DNA of 12,162 nucleotides from Larix sibirica (Eukaryota > Streptophyta > Pinopsida > Pinales > Pinaceae): contig NWUY0303913622.1 of the NCBI GenBank assembly GCA_004151065.3, forward strand, positions 1 to 12,162. Reading direction: 5' to 3'. A model generated the notes under the pieces. That model did no database searches and was not told where the DNA came from. It was given only the letters and a program-made list of their open reading frames with translations. Of the stretch, positions 8,661 through 12,162 are shown one piece after another; position 1 is the first letter of the stretch; the number at the start of each line of letters is the position of its first letter. Both the position numbers and the translations under genes were made by a program.

Positions 8661-9389
8661 ATTAAGCAAAAAAGGGAAGACATAGGTGGTGCATGGAATG
8701 TATATTCTTTACACCTTGATCAATGCATTTACTGAAGACATGGAGCCTCTTATGGATGATATTTCAAACCTAAAAATGATACATCGCAATGATGACTGCA
8801 ATTGCATGAGGTCATTGCATTTGACATTGGCATGTATTTGAAAGACGACAACCATCTAGTAGGAATGTTTTTCAAATGTATCAATTCAGTGATGGAAGGC
8901 TTCATGATTTTAATAAGATACAACCAAGAAGAGTTGCAAATGCATCTTCCAGGCCACCCAAAAACCAAGATGGTAGTCAAGAATATGGTTACATGGATAT
9001 TGTTTTTGGAATTGCTACAAATTGATGGCAATTCGTGAGATGTATACAAATGTCTGATCGAAGGAGATTTATTTTACAAGACCAACGACAAAAGCCATGT
9101 GGTCAAATTTAAAGATTTAATGGACTTTGCAAATCCAAAGACGACGAAGGTATGCAACATACTTTCGTTGGTTGAAGAACAAAAAAACGAGTCTCCTATT
9201 GATATGACAAAGTTGTTCCAGCTTCGAAATGGCATTTTTCAGCCAAAAATGTCTCCTATTTGTATTCTGGCAATAAATTGCGAAGAGAATGAGGACGACA
9301 ACGGACATAAAACTTTACAATCAATGGAAAAAAAAAACAGGACTATGCAAATGGAAAATAAAGAAGGCACAAGCAATTGCAAACGCTGA
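8661..9389 (+). pseudogene. Coding relic, copy B: longer broken gene fragment of unknown family
   Basis: The first ~240 bp match copy A. The frame beginning at 8686 reads INAFTEDMEPLMDDISNLK up to about 8796. There copy B lacks one A that copy A has (GACTGC against GACATGC), which moves the frame to the one open from 8802. That frame runs to 9389 with a single TGA at 9036-9038. Visible stretches are IGMYLKDDNHLVGMFFKCIN, MHLPGHPKTKMVVKNMVTWI, CLIEGDLFYKTNDKSHVVKF and a Lys/Glu-rich end. No ATG begins the first part, so this looks like an exon or gene fragment. I do not recognise the family. Amino-acid composition is balanced, unlike chance frames in nearby A-rich DNA. I am fairly sure it is a relic of coding sequence and unsure what it encoded. 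Confidence 0.5.
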
Positions 9390-10916
9390 AAAAGCCAATG
9401 GGTGTTAAGAACAAGAAATCCAATTCAACAATTATTATGTGTCTCTGTTTTTTATCTTGTTTTTTTCCTTGTTCTTTGTTTTAAGTCGAATTCAAAATGC
9501 GTTGGTTATAGGCATGCACATCTGAAATCCCATACTTGCAATTGTTCGAAGGCGAGTTTTGTGTAACATAACTATATTTTCTAAAAGGTCGAGAACAACA
9601 ATCAAACGTTGGAAAAAAGCAGAGAAAGGAAAAGAAAAAAAACTCCACACGAATGCACTGCAAAGAGCAACAATGGGAGGATAAAAAAATGCATGTGCAT
9701 GGCATATTACATAGCAACATTCAGTGCCATGGCCATCATGCAACTGTTTATTCACAAACACCAAGACATATTCATAGAACTGCAAGTGCCAAAGTTTGGT
9801 GTGGTTGACAAGCAAGCAGACAATCACGAGAGAAAGGTGGCAACCAGCAAAATGCATGAGGGGGAATACATGACAGGAAACAAAACACATAAGCATATCC
9901 ACTAGACATTGGGGAAAAAAAAGAGAGCAGTAGATAAAATAAAAGAATATGAAACCTACAAATATAATAAGGAAAGTATAGTGCAAGCCATGAAAATGAA
10001 ATAGAAACAATAAAGAATAAGGAGAAAAGGGAGAAATAGATGTGTGCTTAACAATTGGAAAAGAAAAGATCAAGAAAACATAATCGGTGAAAATGCTCTG
10101 CCCATAGCAGGGGAAGGAAAGGAACAAACCCATAGGGAAAAAACAAAACATGGGCAGAAATGAATACCATGATTGACGACATGGAACAAACAACAGGTTC
10201 CCAAAGAAATGAAGAACCATTCCTAGAGGAGAGTAAACTCAGGGCAATACAAGTGGAGTAACAAGATATGAAGTGTGTTTCAACATAGAAAAAGCAAGTT
10301 GTCGTAGATGCTAAAGGAGAGGCCAAGTCTCTATTTACACATCTAAACCCTTGACACTATGCATCCCATGAAGAAACTAGAATGTTGCAAACCGTTTTGA
10401 AACACATTAGCATTGTATCACAAAGAAACTAAAAAAAGCTAGAGAGCTTTCGACACATCACCCCAAAATTGTCCTAAGAGTGTAGGCCTACAAATCTCCA
10501 GGTCAAGAAAAGATAATCTGACTTCACATTGGATATAGAAACTTGGAACATGAGACCAGGGAAATGCAATGTTAAAATGCCAATTCTCTCTAAGAAATGA
10601 AATGAATGTATACCATGCCAAAGTAAACAAGAACACACACACACACATATTACAGAGTCATGGCATTCAATGATGATCCAAGTGTTTCATTCAAAACACA
10701 TGCATTGTATATTTTCATTTTGCTAGAGAGGGTTGGTCATGCATGGTAGAAGCCAAAGAAAGATCATGTCCAAGAAGAATTGTTTGTTTTTCAACGAGGA
10801 TGGGGAGGATTCATGTCACTCTCCCATTTGAGAAGGAGAGAGATAAGGCCAAGAAAGAGGCCAAAATCTATGAATAGTAGAGATTGTTGATTGAGACTAG
10901 TTTCAAGTTAAATATC
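9390..10916. other. A/purine-rich region without a supportable gene
   Basis: The plus strand is rich in A and G, especially ~9600-10650 (many GAAA, AAAG and AAGAAA runs). A 242-codon Phe-rich open frame on the minus strand (9492-10220) and a shorter overlapping one are explained by the few purines on that strand and show no family features. An (AC)n microsatellite lies at 10632-10648. Nothing else was identified. Confidence 0.5.
10632..10648 (+). repeat. (AC)8 microsatellite
   Basis: Eight uninterrupted AC units plus a final A, read directly from the sequence. Confidence 0.95.
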
Positions 10917-11401
10917 AAGTCTAAAGCATGGTTAAAGTGCAAACGACGGTTTCAAGGTTTTCAATCTAGTTCCAAGGAGCTATAGAATATTTGGAACTAT
11001 TTGAGATATTTTTTTCACTTGCAACCAAAATGTTGCTCACTCACTAGATATGTCAAGTTGGGATTGCATTCTATTTGCCCTAGACGAAATACAAAGAGCT
11101 GCATGTGAACTTGCTTGTATGAAAAGGCAACGTTGTATAACATGACCGATTTCAAGTAGCTACATCTGCCATCTTCAAATAAAGCGATGGGAAAAATTAA
11201 ATGTTTAAATTCATTCATGCATGTGAAAAGTACCAACCACCCTATAATTAAAAAATGTGTATGAGCAAAAAATAGTTGTAGAACTATTAGAAGAAAACAT
11301 TTATTGATATGTTTTTTAGGAAGGCCTATTTTTGCTATCATTAATTGGATGTACATTCCTAGACATGTTACAATATTCATTTGATCTATATCTATCACTA
11401 T
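10917..11401 (+). repeat. ~485-bp tandem unit, copy 1
   Basis: This aligns with the sequence that follows it at a near-constant offset of 485-488 bp. The first 61 bases align without gaps to 11402-11462 with 43 identities by my count. Further anchors are AAAATGTTGCTCAC (11027) against AAAATGTTATTCAC (11515), GGGAAAAATT, and TAGTTGTA (11273-11280 against 11759-11766). No shared reading frame is apparent, so this looks like a non-coding tandem duplication or an old satellite-like unit. A 150-codon minus-strand frame overlapping it is not preserved in copy 2. Confidence 0.7.
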
Positions 11402-11790
11402 AAGTTTGAAGAATGGTTGAACTGCATACGAGATTGTCAAGATTTCTAAATTAATTTCAAAGCGCACTAAACATATTTTTTTTAAACCTATTGAGACAAT
11501 TTTCAGAAGTAAGCAAAATGTTATTCACCTATCACATGTGTTCTATTGGGTTGAATTTCCATTTGTCTATGATGAAATGGGAAAAATTCCATGTCAGGTT
11601 GCTTGAGGGAAGAACGAGCATTGCATGACATGATTCGTTTGAAGCATTTGCATGTACCATTTTGGGAAAAAAAACTAAAAAGCTAAATGGTTAAATCCAT
11701 TCGTCAATGCAGAAAAAGGAAATTGTTGTATAGTCAAAGAATATGGTTGAACAAAATTTAGTTGTATTATTTATGGATGAAAATTTGCAT
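11402..11790 (+). repeat. ~485-bp tandem unit, copy 2 (similarity fades at the end)
   Basis: Second copy, directly abutting copy 1. Similarity is clear up to TAGTTGTA at 11766 and weak to about 11790, so the copy seems shorter or more diverged at its 3' end. I found no third copy on either side within the window. Confidence 0.68.
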
Positions 11791-12139
11791 GGCTATGGTC
11801 TTGAAAATTTGCACAATGAGAAGCGGAATTTGAAGAGATGTATCTAAAATAAAATGCCATTGTGATAACAATTTTCCACACTCTAAACTATATCAAAAGA
11901 AGGTATATATCCAAATATTTAAGCAAGAGAACCTCAAATCCTCTTCGTTGCAAACCAAGACTAGTACTAGGACACCGACATAGGTCGGATATAGAGGTCT
12001 ATGCAAATGTGACTGTTGTGTCACAAGGTCTCAGCAGGCGGAATTTTTTTTCTCAGAACAAGAAATGATAGCGGGATAAGGAAAAGGTATAGACACAATG
12101 ACGAAAACAAATGCCATCAAGTGTCTCCAGTGGTTGCAG
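11791..12139. other. Stretch without a recognised feature
   Basis: A 68-codon plus-strand frame (11862-12068) has no recognisable motif and no support from neighbours. A short inverted repeat, CCGAC-ATAG-GTCGG, lies at 11975-11988. Nothing else was seen. Confidence 0.4.
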
Positions 12140-12162
12140 AAAAAAAAAAATATATATATATA
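12140..12162 (+). repeat. A11 followed by (TA)6, cut by the window edge
   Basis: Eleven A residues (12140-12150) then six TA units to the last base. It may be a simple repeat, or the A tail of another plus-strand retroelement that has grown a TA microsatellite; the sequence before it gives no retroelement signature. Confidence 0.85.

Noticed and set aside
9492-10220. 242-codon open frame on the minus strand, very rich in Phe, Leu, Cys and Ser, resembling a membrane protein
   Set aside because: The minus strand here is pyrimidine-rich, so stop codons are rare by composition. The Phe/Leu/Ser content follows from T/C runs, and no motif or helix-loop pattern of a known family is visible.
11015-11467. 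150-codon minus-strand frame
   Set aside because: It lies within tandem unit copy 1 and the start of copy 2. The corresponding minus-strand frame in copy 2 is broken by several stops and does not keep the protein, so the shared signal is DNA-level only.
11975-11988. Inverted repeat CCGAC-ATAG-GTCGG as an operator, tRNA-like or terminator element
   Set aside because: Five-base arms are common by chance in 12 kb, and no tRNA A/B box or neighbouring gene supports a role.
1-12162. tRNA, rRNA, CRISPR array or bacterial-type operon
   Set aside because: No cloverleaf or rRNA signatures, no regularly spaced short repeats, and the content is that of a plant retrotransposon landscape.

Overview
The window is nuclear DNA of a vascular plant with a large, repeat-rich genome. 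The evidence is a nearly complete plant L1-type LINE: a DUF4283/zinc-knuckle ORF1, and an APE endonuclease-RT-zf-RVT-RNase H ORF2. It is flanked by AT-rich sequence made of other decayed repeats. The wording of the LINE proteins and of a Ty3/gypsy-like pol scrap at the left edge reminds me of gymnosperm elements, but that is an impression and was not tested. I see no gene that looks intact and functional.

Layout. 1-~325: relic of a Ty3/gypsy-type pol reading frame, broken by two stops. ~325-7865: one plus-strand LINE of about 7.5 kb, comprising a pyrimidine-rich leader, ORF1 (440-1948, one stop), ORF2 (1939-6420, 13 stops and three one-base losses), a 224-nt pyrimidine-rich spacer, a third long frame here called ORF3 (6645-7616, three TAG stops, no frameshift), a T-rich 3' UTR with a 16-nt perfect palindrome, and an A12 tail. 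7867-9389: two diverged direct copies about 785-794 bp apart that keep similar protein in matching frames; the second runs on as a longer coding relic of unknown family. 9390-10916: A/purine-rich sequence with no supportable gene and one (AC)n microsatellite. 10917-~11790: two adjacent, diverged copies of a ~485-bp unit. ~11790-12162: no gene, ending in A11(TA)6 at the window edge.

How the parts worked together: ORF1 would have supplied the RNA-binding protein and ORF2 the nicking, reverse-transcription and RNA-removal activities. ORF1 and ORF2 overlap by 10 nt, so ORF2 probably depended on ORF1 translation. ORF3 is the most unusual part. It is a long frame in the usual place of a 3' UTR, with its own strong start context and the same pattern of decay (mostly TAG) as ORF1 and ORF2, and I cannot assign it to a family. 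The element is dead: 17 in-frame stops and three frameshifts by my reading.
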